Shown here piece after piece: positions 21,102 to 32,889 of a DNA stretch of 64,000 bases. The position numbers were made by a program, and so were the translations under genes. Positions within the stretch are counted from its first letter, which is position 1. Each line of letters opens with the position of its first letter. Source of the stretch: Citrobacter freundii (lineage in GTDB: Bacteria > Pseudomonadota > Gammaproteobacteria > Enterobacterales > Enterobacteriaceae); assembly GCF_011077955.1 (NCBI RefSeq), contig NZ_JAALBX010000010.1, positions 62,001 through 126,000 on the forward strand. Reading direction: 5' to 3'. The notes beneath the pieces are model-generated. The model did not search any database. It was not told the DNA's origin and worked only from the letters and a program-made list of their open reading frames with translations.

Positions 21102-22067
21102 TCAGAACAAAGTAGAAATATCGTTGTTATAGGCTTTAGAGACTTTTTCACCCATGGCCTTAAGCTGGCCTATCATCGTTGTCAGCTTGCGAGCATAGTT
21201 CGGGTCGGTGGCATAGCCGGCCTTCTGCAAGGCGCTCGCGCCCTGCTCTGCCGTTGCTGCGGTTGTCACCGCGGCGTAGCGCGGATTGTGAGTCAGGAAG
21301 CTCACGTAGTCTGACAACGCTTCCAGATAGGAACCGTAGGCACGGAATTTGGCCTTCACTTTTTTCGCTTCGCCGTTTTCGAATTCCGTAGTCGTGACTT
21401 CCGCTACTTCGCCTTTCCATCCCGGGCTTGCTTTAATACCGAACAGGTTAAAACTCGGCTCGCCGTTTGCCTTCAGGATCTGACGCTGCCCCCAGCCTGA
21501 TTCGAGCGCCGCTTGCGCCAGAATCAGGTGATGGGGAACGCCGCTTTGCTCACTGGCAAGTTTCGCAGGCAGCGACAGCGCCGCCAGGAAGTCTTTGCTG
21601 TCGCCGCTAAGCGGTTCATCCTGGGATGTTTGCGGCATCTCAGTTGCCGGGCGCGGTACCGCCTGGCGCACGGTTTGCGCCAGGGTTTGGGTCTGGTACC
21701 GGTTGATGGTTTCCAGATCGAACTTCATCGGCACCTGGTCCGGCGTGTCCGCCGGTTCCTGGGTTTCGGTGGACATCTGTTTGACCATCGCATCGGCAAG
21801 CCCCAGCCCTTTACCGCCTGACAGGTGCTGCGCTATCTGCTGATCGTACATGCTGGTGTAAAGTCGCGTTTGATCGCTGCTGAACAAGCCATCTTTCGGC
21901 AGCGCTTCACGCATACTTTTCAGCATCATCTGGACAAACATGCCTTCGACCTGCTGAGCGACCGCCTTGATGTTAGCCTTCGGGTCATGCCCGGTCCTGG
22001 CTTTTAAATCATTCAGCGAGTTGGCGTCCCACGCCGCGCTGGAAAGCAGTTTGGTGTCGTTGAGCAT
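21102..22067 (-). CDS. flgJ: Peptidoglycan hydrolase FlgJ, rod-capping
   Basis: Encodes 321 residues (E. coli 313). The N-terminal half (to about 150) is the rod-scaffold/cap part with VEGMFVQMMLKSMREALPKDG; the C-terminal half is a glucosaminidase (GH73) domain with GVPHHLILAQAALESGWGQRQI, whose glutamate (in LESGWG) is catalytic. It cuts murein so the growing rod can pass. The linker (residues about 100-150) is longer than in E. coli. It starts nine bases after flgI. Confidence 0.96.
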   Translation of the reverse strand: MLNDTKLLSSAAWDANSLNDLKARTGHDPKANIKAVAQQVEGMFVQMMLKSMREALPKDGLFSSDQTRLYTSMYDQQIAQHLSGGKGLGLADAMVKQMSTETQEPADTPDQVPMKFDLETINRYQTQTLAQTVRQAVPRPATEMPQTSQDEPLSGDSKDFLAALSLPAKLASEQSGVPHHLILAQAALESGWGQRQILKANGEPSFNLFGIKASPGWKGEVAEVTTTEFENGEAKKVKAKFRAYGSYLEALSDYVSFLTHNPRYAAVTTAATAEQGASALQKAGYATDPNYARKLTTMIGQLKAMGEKVSKAYNNDISTLF

Positions 22068-22076
22068 AAAATTGAC

Positions 22077-23174
22077 CTAGATGATTTCCAGTTTGGCGCG
22101 CAGGCAGCCCGCCGTTTGCATCGATTGCAGAATCGACATTAAATCTATCGGTGTTGCGCCAAGCGCATTAAGCGCTCGCACTACATTGTTCAGGTTGGCG
22201 CTGGAACGCACGCTTTGTAGCGAGCCGCCGCTCTGACGCATATCGATTTGGGTCTGTTGCGTAACCACCGTCTGCCCCCCCGCTAACGGGGTGTCTGGCT
22301 GGCTCACATCGTTCTGACGATTCACCGTTACCGACAGATTGCCCTGCGCTACGGCACAGCTATCCAGCGTGACCTCCCGGTTCATGACCACCGAGCCGGT
22401 GCGGGAGTTAATAATCACGCGGGCATCCTGCGGCGCGACGTTCACCTCCAGATTCTGGATATCCGCAAGTAACCGCACCTGGGAGCTGCCGCCGGTCGGC
22501 ACACGCACCTGGATGGTACGAGAGTCGAGTGCAGTAGCATTACCGTAACCACGCGCCCGGTTGATGGTGTCGGTGATCTGCTGAGCAAGGGTGAAGTCTT
22601 CACGGTTTAACTGCAGATTCAGGGTATTGCCATTGCCAAATTGGCTTGGCAACTCACGCTCTACGACCGCGCCGTTAGAGATGCGCCCACCATTCAGCTG
22701 GTTGACCTGGACACTGCTGCCCCCCGCCGACGCGCCTGCGCCGCCGACCAGAATGTTGCCCTGGGCCAGCGCATAAACCTGGTTATCGACGCCTTTAAGC
22801 GGCGTCATCAACAACGTACCGCCGCGCAGACTTTTGGCGTTACCCATTGAGGAGACCACGACGTCAATGGTTTGTCCCTGGCGGGCAAACGCCGGGAAGC
22901 TTGCGGTCACCATCACCGCCGCGACGTTTTTCAGCTGCATGTTAGTCCCTGGAGGCACGGTGATGCCCAACTGGGAAAGCATGTTGTTCAGGCTCTGCGT
23001 GGTAAATGGCGTCTGAGTCGTCTGGTCACCCGTTCCGTCAAGACCTACCACCAGCCCGTAGCCGATTAAGGAGTTTTCTCGTACGCCCTGTACGCTTGTG
23101 AGGTCACGAATACGGTCGGCCTGGGCGAAAGTCGCTACCAGCACCAACGCGATTGTGAAGAGTGATTTAAACAT
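22077..23174 (-). CDS. flgI: Flagellar P-ring protein FlgI
   Basis: Encodes 365 residues with the ATG at 23174, equal to E. coli FlgI; a GTG two codons earlier overlaps the ribosome-binding site (GAGGT) and is not used. The first 21 residues are a Sec signal ([19 protein letters not shown]). FlgI polymerises in the periplasm into the P-ring, the bushing around the rod in the murein layer. Conserved features include [23 protein letters not shown] cut into the start of the mature protein and the C-terminal CLRAKLEII. Two cysteines (about 275 and 357) likely form the DsbA-made disulphide. Confidence 0.96.
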   Translation of the reverse strand: MFKSLFTIALVLVATFAQADRIRDLTSVQGVRENSLIGYGLVVGLDGTGDQTTQTPFTTQSLNNMLSQLGITVPPGTNMQLKNVAAVMVTASFPAFARQGQTIDVVVSSMGNAKSLRGGTLLMTPLKGVDNQVYALAQGNILVGGAGASAGGSSVQVNQLNGGRISNGAVVERELPSQFGNGNTLNLQLNREDFTLAQQITDTINRARGYGNATALDSRTIQVRVPTGGSSQVRLLADIQNLEVNVAPQDARVIINSRTGSVVMNREVTLDSCAVAQGNLSVTVNRQNDVSQPDTPLAGGQTVVTQQTQIDMRQSGGSLQSVRSSANLNNVVRALNALGATPIDLMSILQSMQTAGCLRAKLEII

Positions 23175-23185
23175 AGTCACCTCGC

Positions 23186-23884
23186 TTACATCGGCGATAA
23201 ATTAAGGAAGAAACGTTGCAGCCAGCCCATATTCTGCGCTTCGTTGATATAGCCGTTGCCGACATATTCGATACGCGCATCCGCCACATTGGTGGACGGG
23301 ACCGTGTTGCTGCCACTGATGGTGCGTGGGTTCACGACACCGGAGAAACGGATAAACTCAGTACCCTGGTTGATGGCTATCTGTTTTTCGCCCACCACAT
23401 GCAGGTTACCGTTCGCCAGCACCTGATCGACGGTCACCGTTAATGTGCCGCTAAAGGTGTTACTGGCATTCGCGCCGCCTTTACCGTTAAAGGTATTGCC
23501 GCCGGCAGCTTCTACCGACGCGCGATCGTTGCCGAATAAGCCCTCCAGGTAGCGAGGTACGGCATCAAACCCAAATTTGGTTTTGCCGTCGCGACTGGCA
23601 TTTGCAGACGAGCTCTTACTGGCGCTGACGTTTTCCTGAAGCACGATAGTCAGGGTATCGCCGATATTGCGCGGTCTGCGGTCTTCAAAGAGCGGCTGAT
23701 AGCCGTAATTAATCGGCTGAGCAGACTGGAAAATGGAACCATTTACCACCGGCGCGGCGCCAGGTGCGGGTTGCGCGGTAGTCGCGCCCTGCACCAGCGG
23801 CTTCGAGGGTACCCAGGCACACCCGGACAGCGTGACCATCAAGGCGATGAATAAAGGGCGATATTGCGCACCGGTATTTTGCAT
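23186..23884 (-). CDS. flgH: Flagellar L-ring lipoprotein FlgH
   Basis: Encodes 232 residues from the ATG at 23884, the E. coli length; an ATG three codons upstream is also open. A lipobox (LSGC) ends the signal peptide, so it is an outer-membrane lipoprotein that forms the L-ring. The block from [15 protein letters not shown] to the end ([13 protein letters not shown]) is nearly invariant. It lies 11 bases before flgI and 51 bases after flgG. Confidence 0.96.
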   Translation of the reverse strand: MQNTGAQYRPLFIALMVTLSGCAWVPSKPLVQGATTAQPAPGAAPVVNGSIFQSAQPINYGYQPLFEDRRPRNIGDTLTIVLQENVSASKSSSANASRDGKTKFGFDAVPRYLEGLFGNDRASVEAAGGNTFNGKGGANASNTFSGTLTVTVDQVLANGNLHVVGEKQIAINQGTEFIRFSGVVNPRTISGSNTVPSTNVADARIEYVGNGYINEAQNMGWLQRFFLNLSPM

Positions 23885-23935
23885 TGCTTTCATCTTCAGT
23901 ATTCGCGCCCGGCGCGAGAACGCGCCGGGTTCACG

Positions 23936-25487
<1,552 letters not shown>

Positions 25488-25506
25488 AGAGCCGTCCCGT
25501 CAAGCG

Positions 25507-26709
25507 TTAGCGCAGGTTAACCAGCGTGTTCAGGATCTGATCCTGCGTTTTGATAGTCTGGGCGTTCGACTGGTAGTTACGCTGGGCCACAATCATGCTC
25601 ACCAGCTCTTTACTCAGATCCACGTTCGAGGCTTCAAGCGCGCCGTTAGTTAACTGACCAAAGTTGCCGCTGCCTGCGGTGCCTAAAAGCGCCACGCCAG
25701 AGGCATTGCTCGCTTCCCACAGGTTATCGCCCTGTGAAGAGAGACCTTCCGGGTTGGCAAAGTTCGCCAGCACGATCTGCCCCAGCAGTTGCTGTTTCTC
25801 ATTCGAGTAGTTGCCCACAACCGTACCGTCATCGTTGATCTGATAGCTCACCAGGTCGCCCGGTTTGTAGCCATCCTGTCGGGTGGAAACGATGTTGTTA
25901 GCGCCGGTGTTTTGCTGCATGGAGCCGGTAAAATCCAGGGTAAACCCGGCGGCGGCTACGCCATTCAGAACGCCAGGCGTCATCGCGACGGTCGCCGGAG
26001 AGGTTAATTTACCGTTGCCGTCAAACGTCATAGCGACAGGACCTGTTGGCGTGCTGCCAGCTACGCTGCTGTCCTGATAATAAACTTCCCAGTTGCTGTC
26101 GCCGTTCTTACGGAAGTAAACGTTCATGTCATGGGCGTTGCCCTGGGTATCAAATACCGTGACGCTGCCTTTTTTGTTGTAACTATCCGCATTAGTGGGA
26201 GTAAAGGCTGCCGTAACAGTTTTGTCTGACGAGTTCAGGTTGACGACCATTGACGCTTTTTGGGTGACTTTCGCCGCCATCAATGTGTTTGGAATATTCA
26301 GGCCAACCGGGTTTGCACCCTGTTGGATAGTCGGCGGCGTGCCGGTTGCCGGGTAACCGGTCACCTGCATACCCTGCATGTTGGTCAGGTTACGACTTTC
26401 ATCGAGTTTGAACTGACCGTTGCGGCTATAAAATACAGAGCCGTTGCTGTCTACCAGACGGAAAAAACCGTTCTGGCTGATGGCGACGTCAAGGCCGCGA
26501 CCGGTATTGGTGGTGATGCCGTCGCTGAAATCCTGGGTTACCGCCGCGACTTTTACACCCAGACCCACTTTGGATCCTGCGAACATGTCAGCGAAGGAAA
26601 CGGAAGCGGATTTGAAGCCATAAGTGGCGGAGTTGGCAATGTTGTTGCCAATTACGTCAAGATTTGAGGCCGCAGCATTCAGGCCGCTGACCGCTTGAGA
26701 AAAGCCCAT
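25507..26709 (-). CDS. flgE: Flagellar hook protein FlgE
   Basis: Encodes 400 residues (E. coli 402). FlgE polymerises to the curved hook that joins rod and filament. N-terminal SQAVSGLNAAASNLDVIGNN and C-terminal KELVSMIVAQRNYQSNAQTI are the conserved ends, and GLDVAISQNGFFRLVD lies near residue 75; the middle surface domain (about 150-290) diverges from E. coli. It is followed by flgF and preceded by flgD in the usual order. Confidence 0.97.
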   Translation of the reverse strand: MGFSQAVSGLNAAASNLDVIGNNIANSATYGFKSASVSFADMFAGSKVGLGVKVAAVTQDFSDGITTNTGRGLDVAISQNGFFRLVDSNGSVFYSRNGQFKLDESRNLTNMQGMQVTGYPATGTPPTIQQGANPVGLNIPNTLMAAKVTQKASMVVNLNSSDKTVTAAFTPTNADSYNKKGSVTVFDTQGNAHDMNVYFRKNGDSNWEVYYQDSSVAGSTPTGPVAMTFDGNGKLTSPATVAMTPGVLNGVAAAGFTLDFTGSMQQNTGANNIVSTRQDGYKPGDLVSYQINDDGTVVGNYSNEKQQLLGQIVLANFANPEGLSSQGDNLWEASNASGVALLGTAGSGNFGQLTNGALEASNVDLSKELVSMIVAQRNYQSNAQTIKTQDQILNTLVNLR

Positions 26710-26733
26710 GTCTTACTCCTGTGAGTGCAAGCG

Positions 26734-27426
26734 TTAAATGATTTGTCTGACTTCGCTGATAGGCAGCGTGCCATAGGTGCCCAAATCCAACAGCGTACTG
26801 CCGTTGGAACGAGTAACGCCGTTGACTAAGGCGAAATTGAGCGGTTGAGCGACTAACTGCGTACCGGCGGAGCTTGCAGAAACAGTCACGTTGTAGGCCC
26901 CGTCCGGCACGATAGTGCCGTCGGTCATCTTGCCATCCCAGTTAAAGGTGTGGACCCCAGCGCTCAGCTTGCCGATATCCAGGGTTTGCATTACTACGCC
27001 GTCTTTGTTGGTGATCGTGGCGGTGACGGTATCCGCCGCTTGTTGCAATTCAATGCCAAACGGTGTGGTGGTTTCTTTGCCGGAGAGGATCGTGCCGCCC
27101 GGGATCATCACGCCGCGATCGATTAACGCGCTGGCCTGAACAGACTGATTGTTGTCGAGCTGACCCGACACTGCGCCAAGCGTGGTGTTGAGCTTTTCAA
27201 TCCCACTCACGGTGCTGATTTGCGCCAACTGAGTGGTGAGTTCATTGTTTTGCAGCGGATTAGTCGGATCCTGGTTTTTCAACTGCGCCACCAGCAAGGT
27301 CAGAAAGCTGCTTTGCAGGTCTGATGCGCTGTTACCAGTGAGCGTTTTGGTGCCGGTTGCATTACTGGCACCGGCGCCACTGATACCATTGTTTGTAGGA
27401 TCTTTGACGTTAACGGCGATAGACAT
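26734..27426 (-). CDS. flgD: Flagellar hook-capping protein FlgD
   Basis: Encodes 230 residues (E. coli 231). FlgD is the scaffold that sits at the hook tip and guides FlgE assembly, then is replaced by FlgK. The conserved N-terminal part contains SFLTLLVAQLKNQDPTNPLQNNE cut here in its core; the C-terminal part has tudor-like and Fn3-like beta domains. Ten bases separate it from flgC. Confidence 0.97.
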   Translation of the reverse strand: MSIAVNVKDPTNNGISGAGASNATGTKTLTGNSASDLQSSFLTLLVAQLKNQDPTNPLQNNELTTQLAQISTVSGIEKLNTTLGAVSGQLDNNQSVQASALIDRGVMIPGGTILSGKETTTPFGIELQQAADTVTATITNKDGVVMQTLDIGKLSAGVHTFNWDGKMTDGTIVPDGAYNVTVSASSAGTQLVAQPLNFALVNGVTRSNGSTLLDLGTYGTLPISEVRQII

Positions 27427-27436
27427 GGTGTTTTCC

Positions 27437-27841
27437 TTATTGTCCGATGGTCAGCGTTTTGAGCATCATGCTTTTCACGGTGTTCAGCACTTCCACGTTC
27501 GCCTGATAGCTGCGCGACGCAGACATGGTGTTGACCATTTCGCCGACCACATCGACATTTGGCATTTTGACGTAACCGTTAGCGTCCGCCAGCGGGTTGC
27601 CTGGCTCATAAACCAGCTTGTCGGGATCCTGGCTTTCAACAACCTGGCTGACTTTTACGCCGCCCGTTGCCGCGCCCGGTTGGGCATCAACCTGGAATAC
27701 CACCTGTTTAGCGCGGTAAGGTTTGCCATCCGGTCCGGTGACGCTGTCGGCGTTGGCGAGGTTACTCGCCGCCACGTTCAGACGTTTCGATTGCGCGGTC
27801 ATCGCTGAACCGGCGATATCAAAAATATTGAGCAGCGCCAT
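27437..27841 (-). CDS. flgC: Flagellar proximal rod protein FlgC
   Basis: Encodes 134 residues, as in E. coli. N-terminal [16 protein letters not shown] and C-terminal [21 protein letters not shown] are the rod-protein helices. It lies between flgB and flgD with 2- and 10-base gaps and is expressed early with them from the class 2 promoter upstream of flgB. Confidence 0.97.
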   Translation of the reverse strand: MALLNIFDIAGSAMTAQSKRLNVAASNLANADSVTGPDGKPYRAKQVVFQVDAQPGAATGGVKVSQVVESQDPDKLVYEPGNPLADANGYVKMPNVDVVGEMVNTMSASRSYQANVEVLNTVKSMMLKTLTIGQ

Positions 27842-27843
27842 GA

Positions 27844-28260
27844 TTAATTTCCTTGTTGCAGCACGGACATCATGCCTTTAATTTGCCCACTCATTAGCGT
27901 CAAATCGGTCTGATATTTCAGCGCGTTATCTGCAAATTGAGTACGTTCGCGGTCCATATCCACCGTGTTGCCGTCCATTGACGGTTGGTCAGGAACGCGA
28001 TAGAGCAAATTAACGGACGGCGCCGTAGAAGCCTGGGCGGGAATGTGTTGAGAGGAGGTCAATGTCAGAGCAACAGTGTTGCCTTGAGCACGTCCACGCT
28101 CCATCACGTTTTTTAATTGACTGGCGAAGTCAATATCCCTGGCCTGAAAGCCTGGGGTATCGGCATTGGCAATGTTCGCCGCCAGGATCTCCTGACGTTG
28201 CGCGCGCAAATTGAGGGCTTCTTGCTGAAAACGCAACGCGGCATCGAGTTTGTCGAGCAT
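27844..28260 (-). CDS. flgB: Flagellar proximal rod protein FlgB
   Basis: Encodes 138 residues from the ATG at 28260 ([19 protein letters not shown]), the E. coli length. The frame is open for another 39 codons upstream, but that part lies in the promoter region and has no family likeness. FlgB is the first rod subunit, contacting FliE and the MS-ring. It is the first gene of flgBCDEFGHIJ(KL), and the class 2 promoter with an FlhDC box lies just upstream. GCGGAGAAATC precedes the start. Confidence 0.96.
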   Translation of the reverse strand: MLDKLDAALRFQQEALNLRAQRQEILAANIANADTPGFQARDIDFASQLKNVMERGRAQGNTVALTLTSSQHIPAQASTAPSVNLLYRVPDQPSMDGNTVDMDRERTQFADNALKYQTDLTLMSGQIKGMMSVLQQGN

Positions 28261-28318
28261 GATTTCTCCGCGAATAGCATGGTAATGGTGACAGCTTAAT
28301 CCGTAGCCACTGCTCCTT

Positions 28319-28360
28319 ATCGTTGGAATAAGCGCAAAATGCGTCGCTATTTGTTGCCTT
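28319..28360. promoter_or_regulatory. FlhDC box between flgB and flgA
   Basis: Two inverted 16-base half-sites, ATCGTTGGAATAAGCG (28319-28334) and CGCTATTTGTTGCCTT (28345-28360), are separated by exactly 10 bases. They match the FlhDC operator arrangement (AATGGCAGAAATAGCG-N10-12-inverse). It lies 59 bases from flgB and 54 from flgA and should activate both class 2 promoters. Confidence 0.8.
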
Positions 28361-28414
28361 GATAGAGAGCGAGTCACGCTAGAATCATCACCGTCGTACT
28401 ACCGGAGCCTTTTG

Positions 28415-29071
28415 ATGAAACGTTTACCCGCTACGCTTACTACCGCTTTGATGCTGTTAAGCGCATCAGCCTGCGCCGATGTGACGTCGGGATTAACGGC
28501 GTTTTTTTCACAACGGCTGGCGGGAATCAGCGACGACGTTCAGGTCACAGTGAAGACGCCACAGGCGAACTGGCCGACATGCGAAATGCCGGAATTCAGT
28601 TTGCCCGGCAATGCGAGGCTGTGGGGTAATCTCAGCGTGCAGGCGCGTTGCGATAACGATAAACGTTTCCTGCAGGTGACCGTTGAAGCGAATGGCGAGT
28701 ACGTGGTGGCGAGCGCCCCTGTTGCTCGTGGCAGCGAGTTAAACGATGCCAATCTTCGCCTGCAACGTGGAAGACTTGATCAATTGCCGCCGCGCGCGAT
28801 GCTGTCGCTCGATCAGGCGCGGCAAGCCCAGACGCTACGTGATTTAGCGCCAGGGCAGACCATAACGATGTCTATGGTGCGTCAATCCTGGCGAATTAAA
28901 GCCGGGCAGCGCGTCATGGTGATTGCCAGCGGTGAGGGGTTTAGCGTCAATAGCGAAGGCCAGGCGCTCAACAACGCCGCGGTGGCGCAAAATGCCCGGG
29001 TACGCATGGCGAATGGCCAGGTAGTCAGTGGTACGGTTGATAATGATGGGAATATTCTGATAACGCTATAA
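28415..29071 (+). CDS. flgA: Flagellar P-ring assembly chaperone FlgA
   Basis: Encodes 218 residues from the ATG at 28415 (E. coli 219), preceded by GGAG at good spacing; the TTG one codon earlier is not needed. A Sec signal (MKRLPATLTTALMLLSASACA) sends it to the periplasm, where it helps FlgI form the P-ring. The C-terminal SAF domain (VVASAPVARGSELNDANLRL then RVRMANGQVVSGTVDNDGNI) is typical. It is divergent from flgB. Confidence 0.95.
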   Translation: MKRLPATLTTALMLLSASACADVTSGLTAFFSQRLAGISDDVQVTVKTPQANWPTCEMPEFSLPGNARLWGNLSVQARCDNDKRFLQVTVEANGEYVVASAPVARGSELNDANLRLQRGRLDQLPPRAMLSLDQARQAQTLRDLAPGQTITMSMVRQSWRIKAGQRVMVIASGEGFSVNSEGQALNNAAVAQNARVRMANGQVVSGTVDNDGNILITL

Positions 29072-29207
29072 TGTTTTGCCTCTACACTCATCCAAAGGAG
29101 TTCGCTAAATGGGTGAAAACCGCGCCAGTACTGGGCTTAAGGGGCAACACCGTAGAGTAAGAGATTCATTCTTGTCATTAATCTGCTACTTAGAACGATG
29201 ATGGGTG

Positions 29208-29234
29208 TAAAGATTTTGCTGCGGCTGCCGATAG
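29208..29234 (+). promoter_or_regulatory. FliA (sigma-28) promoter of flgMN
   Basis: TAAAGATT, 11 bases, then GCCGATAG: seven of eight bases fit the consensus at each box. It lies 59 bases before flgM and matches the known class 3 promoter of flgMN. Confidence 0.88.
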
Positions 29235-29293
29235 AATATCAACAAATGATAAGACAGGCTCACAGCCACGAGCCCCTCGATGAGGATTGATAA

Positions 29294-29590
29294 ATGAGCA
29301 TAGAACGCACATCGCCTTTAAAACCGATCGGCACAGTCCAACCGCGCGAGGCGGCTGAGTCTTCACACGTTCCCGTTAATCGTCTGGATAAAACGGCTTC
29401 AGCAACCAGCACCAGCGTCACGTTCAGCGGCGCGCAGGCTCGTCTGATGCAAGCCGGCAGCAGTGATATTAATATGGAGCGCGTTGAAGCGCTTAAAACC
29501 GCCATCCGAAACGGCGAGCTTAAGATGGACACAGGCAAAATTGCCGATGCGTTAATTGATGAAGCTCAGAGTTTCTTGCAGAGTAAATAA
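29294..29590 (+). CDS. flgM: Anti-sigma-28 factor FlgM
   Basis: Encodes 98 residues (E. coli 97). FlgM binds FliA until the hook is done, then is exported through the hook. The N-terminal half is unfolded, and the C-terminal half ([19 protein letters not shown], then [13 protein letters not shown]) holds the FliA-binding helices. It is transcribed from its own FliA promoter and by read-through from flgA. A GAGGATTGATAA stretch precedes the start. It is four bases from flgN. Confidence 0.97.
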   Translation: MSIERTSPLKPIGTVQPREAAESSHVPVNRLDKTASATSTSVTFSGAQARLMQAGSSDINMERVEALKTAIRNGELKMDTGKIADALIDEAQSFLQSK

Positions 29591-29594
29591 CGGT

Positions 29595-30017
29595 ATGAGT
29601 CGTCTGTCAGAATTGCTGGATCAAATGACGGCGGTCCTCAACTCCCTCAAAGAGGTGATGGACGCCGAACAACTTCAATTATCAGCAGGTTATGTCAATG
29701 GCAGTGCATTGCAACGGATTACCGAGCAAAAGAGTTCACTGTTAGCGACGCTTGATTATCTGGAGCAGCAACGACGCGCGGAGCAAAATGCGACGCGCAG
29801 CGCTAATGACGATGTACCGCGACGCTGGCAGGCAATTACTGAAACTACGCTACAACTGCGTACACTTAATCAGCACAATGGCTGGCTGCTGGAAGGGCAA
29901 ATCGCCCGTAATCAGCAGGCGCTTGAAGTGCTTAAGCCCCATCAGGAACCGAATCTGTACGGGGCCGACGGACAAACATCGTACAGCATCCGTGGCGGGA
30001 AGAAGATTTCGATTTAA
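29595..30017 (+). CDS. flgN: Flagellar export chaperone FlgN
   Basis: Encodes 140 residues from the ATG at 29595 (E. coli 138). FlgN binds FlgK and FlgL and escorts them to the export gate. It is helical, with conserved TEQKSSLLATLDYLEQQRR near residue 50, HNGWLLEGQIARNQQALE near 95 and the C-terminal SIRGGKKISI. Upstream frame overlapping flgM has no family support. Confidence 0.95.
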   Translation: MSRLSELLDQMTAVLNSLKEVMDAEQLQLSAGYVNGSALQRITEQKSSLLATLDYLEQQRRAEQNATRSANDDVPRRWQAITETTLQLRTLNQHNGWLLEGQIARNQQALEVLKPHQEPNLYGADGQTSYSIRGGKKISI

Positions 30018-30319
30018 CCGCACCTTTGCAGTGATGTTCCCATCCCATACTTTCACAGGGTGAATTTTATTCACCCCTGTCTTCCCTTGCCCTCTTTTTA
30101 CTACTGACGTCATTTGCGACATATCTAAAAAAGATTGCTCGCACTGGCAGCACGACGACGCCTTTCTCAAAGACACATGTTTCTCAGCGTTCCAGAAGCA
30201 AAACGCCCTCTTTGAATGAGAAAAGCCGCCACGCTCTCAGGCATAACGCCCTCAGAAAACGAAGCGGCTTTTCATCAAGCTTAAGGGCGAGCTTTATACG
30301 GCAGCCCTTATAAATGGCA
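30018..30319. terminator. flgN-murJ convergent gap with a long hairpin
   Basis: 302 bases without a gene. AAAAGCCGC (30221-30229) and GCGGCTTTT (30264-30272) are a perfect 9-bp inverted repeat with a 34-base loop and T-rich exits on both sides. It may act as a two-way terminator between flgMN and murJ. Nothing else is recognised. Confidence 0.45.
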
Positions 30320-31855
30320 TTAAACCGTTCTGCGGGCGAAGTCTTTTACCCGGAACCCCAACGCCGCAAGCGTGGCAAAATAGGCAAACACACCGACAAT
30401 CACTACCGCCGACAGACGCAAAATGCGATAAAGCATCGAGCCGATATCCCATGCAGGCATTATCATCAGCATACCGATAAGCGCCCCAGCCATTACCAAC
30501 ACCGCAATGATCAAGCGCGTTAAAAAACGCGCCCAGCCCGGTTCTGGCTGGAAAATATCTTGTTTACGCAACTGCCAGTACAGCAGGCTGGCGTTAAGGC
30601 AGGCGGCAAGGCCAATAGAGAGGGACAGCCCGGCGTGCTTGAGCGGACCAATAAACGCCAGGTTCATTAGCTGGGTCATGATAAGCGTCACAATGGCGAT
30701 TTTGACCGGCGTTTTAATGTTCTGACGGGAGTAAAAACCCGGCGCCAGCACTTTTACGACTATCAAGCCCATCAGCCCCACAGAATACGCCACCAGCGCA
30801 CGCTGGGTCATGACTGCGTCAAAAGCCGTGAACTTACCGTATTGAAACAGCGCGGCAATGAGCGGCTCAGCCAGAATGCCGAGCGCTACAGCGCTTGGCA
30901 GCGCCAGCAAGAAGCACAACCGCAGCCCCCAGTCCATCAGGCGGTTATATTCCTGATGATTGCCGCTTGCAAAGCTCCTTGAGAGTGACGGCAGCAAAAT
31001 CGTGCCCAGCGCCACGCCCAGTACGCCAGACGGAAACTCCATCAAGCGGTCGGCGTAATACATCCAGGAAACCGAGCCTGAGACCAAAAACGAGGCGAAA
31101 ATCGTGTTGATGATGAGCGAGATTTGGCTTACCGATACGCCCAAAATAGCCGGCCCCATCTGCCTGACCACCCGCATCGCGCCCGCATCACGAAGATTGA
31201 CGCGCGGTAAAACCAACATGCCGATTTTTTTCAGATGCGGCAGTTGATACAGCAGTTGCAACACACCGCCCGCCGTCACCGCCCAGGCAAGCGCCAGTAC
31301 CGGCGGATGGAAGTACGGCGCGGCAAAGAGCGCAAAGCCTATCATGCTGATATTTAACAGCGTCGGCGCAAAGGCGGGAACGGAAAAGCGATTCCAGGTA
31401 TTCAGGATAGCCCCGGCCAGAGATGCCAGCGAAATCAACAGAATATAGGGGAACGTTATTCGCAGCAGTTGCTCGGTTAAGGCAAACTTCTCCGCCGTGT
31501 CCACAAAGCCCGGCGCTGTCACCAGAATCACCCAGTGCGCGCCCACAATGCCTAGCACAGTGACCACCGCCAGCGCCAGGGTCAATAAGCCTGAGACATA
31601 GGAGATAAAGAGCCGGGTGGCCTCTTCGCCCTGCTTACTTTTATATTCCGCGAGAATAGGGACAAACGCCTGAGAAAAGGCGCCTTCGGCGAAAATACGC
31701 CGCAACAGATTGGGTAATTTGAATGCCACAAAAAAGGCGTCAGTCGCCATTCCAGCGCCAAACACCCGTGCCACAATGGCGTCACGCGCAAAACCGAGCA
31801 CGCGGGAAAACATGGTCATCGAGCTGACCGCAGCCAGCGATTTTAATAAATTCAT
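30320..31855 (-). CDS. murJ: Lipid II flippase MurJ
   Basis: Encodes 511 residues, as in E. coli MurJ (MviN), the MOP-superfamily flippase that moves lipid II across the inner membrane for peptidoglycan synthesis. About 14 hydrophobic segments can be traced. Essential basic residues in the cavity are kept in the N-terminal [19 protein letters not shown] and in the helix with [21 protein letters not shown]. It follows yceM by 108 bases and faces flgN. Confidence 0.97.
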   Translation of the reverse strand: MNLLKSLAAVSSMTMFSRVLGFARDAIVARVFGAGMATDAFFVAFKLPNLLRRIFAEGAFSQAFVPILAEYKSKQGEEATRLFISYVSGLLTLALAVVTVLGIVGAHWVILVTAPGFVDTAEKFALTEQLLRITFPYILLISLASLAGAILNTWNRFSVPAFAPTLLNISMIGFALFAAPYFHPPVLALAWAVTAGGVLQLLYQLPHLKKIGMLVLPRVNLRDAGAMRVVRQMGPAILGVSVSQISLIINTIFASFLVSGSVSWMYYADRLMEFPSGVLGVALGTILLPSLSRSFASGNHQEYNRLMDWGLRLCFLLALPSAVALGILAEPLIAALFQYGKFTAFDAVMTQRALVAYSVGLMGLIVVKVLAPGFYSRQNIKTPVKIAIVTLIMTQLMNLAFIGPLKHAGLSLSIGLAACLNASLLYWQLRKQDIFQPEPGWARFLTRLIIAVLVMAGALIGMLMIMPAWDIGSMLYRILRLSAVVIVGVFAYFATLAALGFRVKDFARRTV

Positions 31856-31963
31856 TCATCCATTCCACAAACACTAACGCCTGCAAAGCAGGCGTCAGGT
31901 ATTCAGCGAGCGCCTAGTCTACCCGAGCGCGAGGGAATTTCTAGCGGCAGATAACGCGCGTGG

Positions 31964-32887
31964 TTATTCCTCCATCGCCTCACGCCAGAGTTTTTCCACC
32001 ACCCGCTGCGCCAGCAGGGCCTGTTCGCCTGCGGTTTCTGGAATGGTCTGATTTGCCACGCAGTCGATAAAATGGTGGGCGCACCCGACGAAACCACGCT
32101 GTTCAAGGGTGCTTTGCCAGCCAGGAACCGGCTCGGCGCGGATCCCTGCCCCGCACTCTTCCTGCCAGTCACGCATATCCGTCACCTGGTACAGCCCGCC
32201 CTCAGTGACTGCCTGCACCCATTCACGCTGGCTACCGGCACGGCGGTGCATACTGGTGGTAATTTGTAACTGTTGATGCGCAAAGTGATGCTCGGCATAG
32301 AGCATTTCGCCTTGATCATTGGTCTGGATCACGCCGCCTGATAATTCCGCCGCTCCGCCTGCCAGCCACAACGCGGTATCAACCACATGGAGATAGTCAT
32401 CTAACAGGGTAAAACGCAGGTCATGCGGGCCGACGCTGTCGGCGCGGTGTTTATCCATGCGCAGCGACGCACACGCGCCGAGACGCGCTTTAAGCTCACG
32501 ATAGCGCGGGGCAAAGCGGCGGTTAAAACCCACCATCAGGGTGCGTTTTTTGCGCGCGGCTAACTCTACCAGCCGCTCGGCCTCAACGAGATTCTCGGCA
32601 AGGGGCTTATCGACGCACACGTGTACCCCCGCGTTGAGCAGCTCGCTGACCACCGCATAATGGCTGGCGGTGCTGCTATGAACAAATACCGCATCGCAGC
32701 GCGTCGCCAGTTCAGCAATCGACCCGACGTAAGGGATGCGGTAAGCGTCACACAGTGGCTGTGCTCTGGCCTGCGTCGGTGAAAACGCGCCCGCCAGTTG
32801 CCAGCGCGTCGCCGCAGAAAGCACTGGCAACCACGCTTTCTGTGCGATGCCGCCAAGGCCCACCATGCCAATTTTCAATAACGTCAT
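31964..32887 (-). CDS. yceM: Gfo/Idh/MocA-family oxidoreductase YceM (MviM)
   Basis: Encodes 307 residues (E. coli YceM 307). N-terminal Rossmann fold with GMVGLGGIAQKAWLP (residues 7-21) and the EKP-type motif CVDKPLAENLVEAERL near 95. The substrate is not known; the family oxidises sugars or similar polyols with NAD(P). The gene was named from its place beside mviN in Salmonella, and it is two bases from yceH, implying coupled expression. Confidence 0.92.
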   Translation of the reverse strand: MTLLKIGMVGLGGIAQKAWLPVLSAATRWQLAGAFSPTQARAQPLCDAYRIPYVGSIAELATRCDAVFVHSSTASHYAVVSELLNAGVHVCVDKPLAENLVEAERLVELAARKKRTLMVGFNRRFAPRYRELKARLGACASLRMDKHRADSVGPHDLRFTLLDDYLHVVDTALWLAGGAAELSGGVIQTNDQGEMLYAEHHFAHQQLQITTSMHRRAGSQREWVQAVTEGGLYQVTDMRDWQEECGAGIRAEPVPGWQSTLEQRGFVGCAHHFIDCVANQTIPETAGEQALLAQRVVEKLWREAMEE

Positions 32888-32889
32888 GC

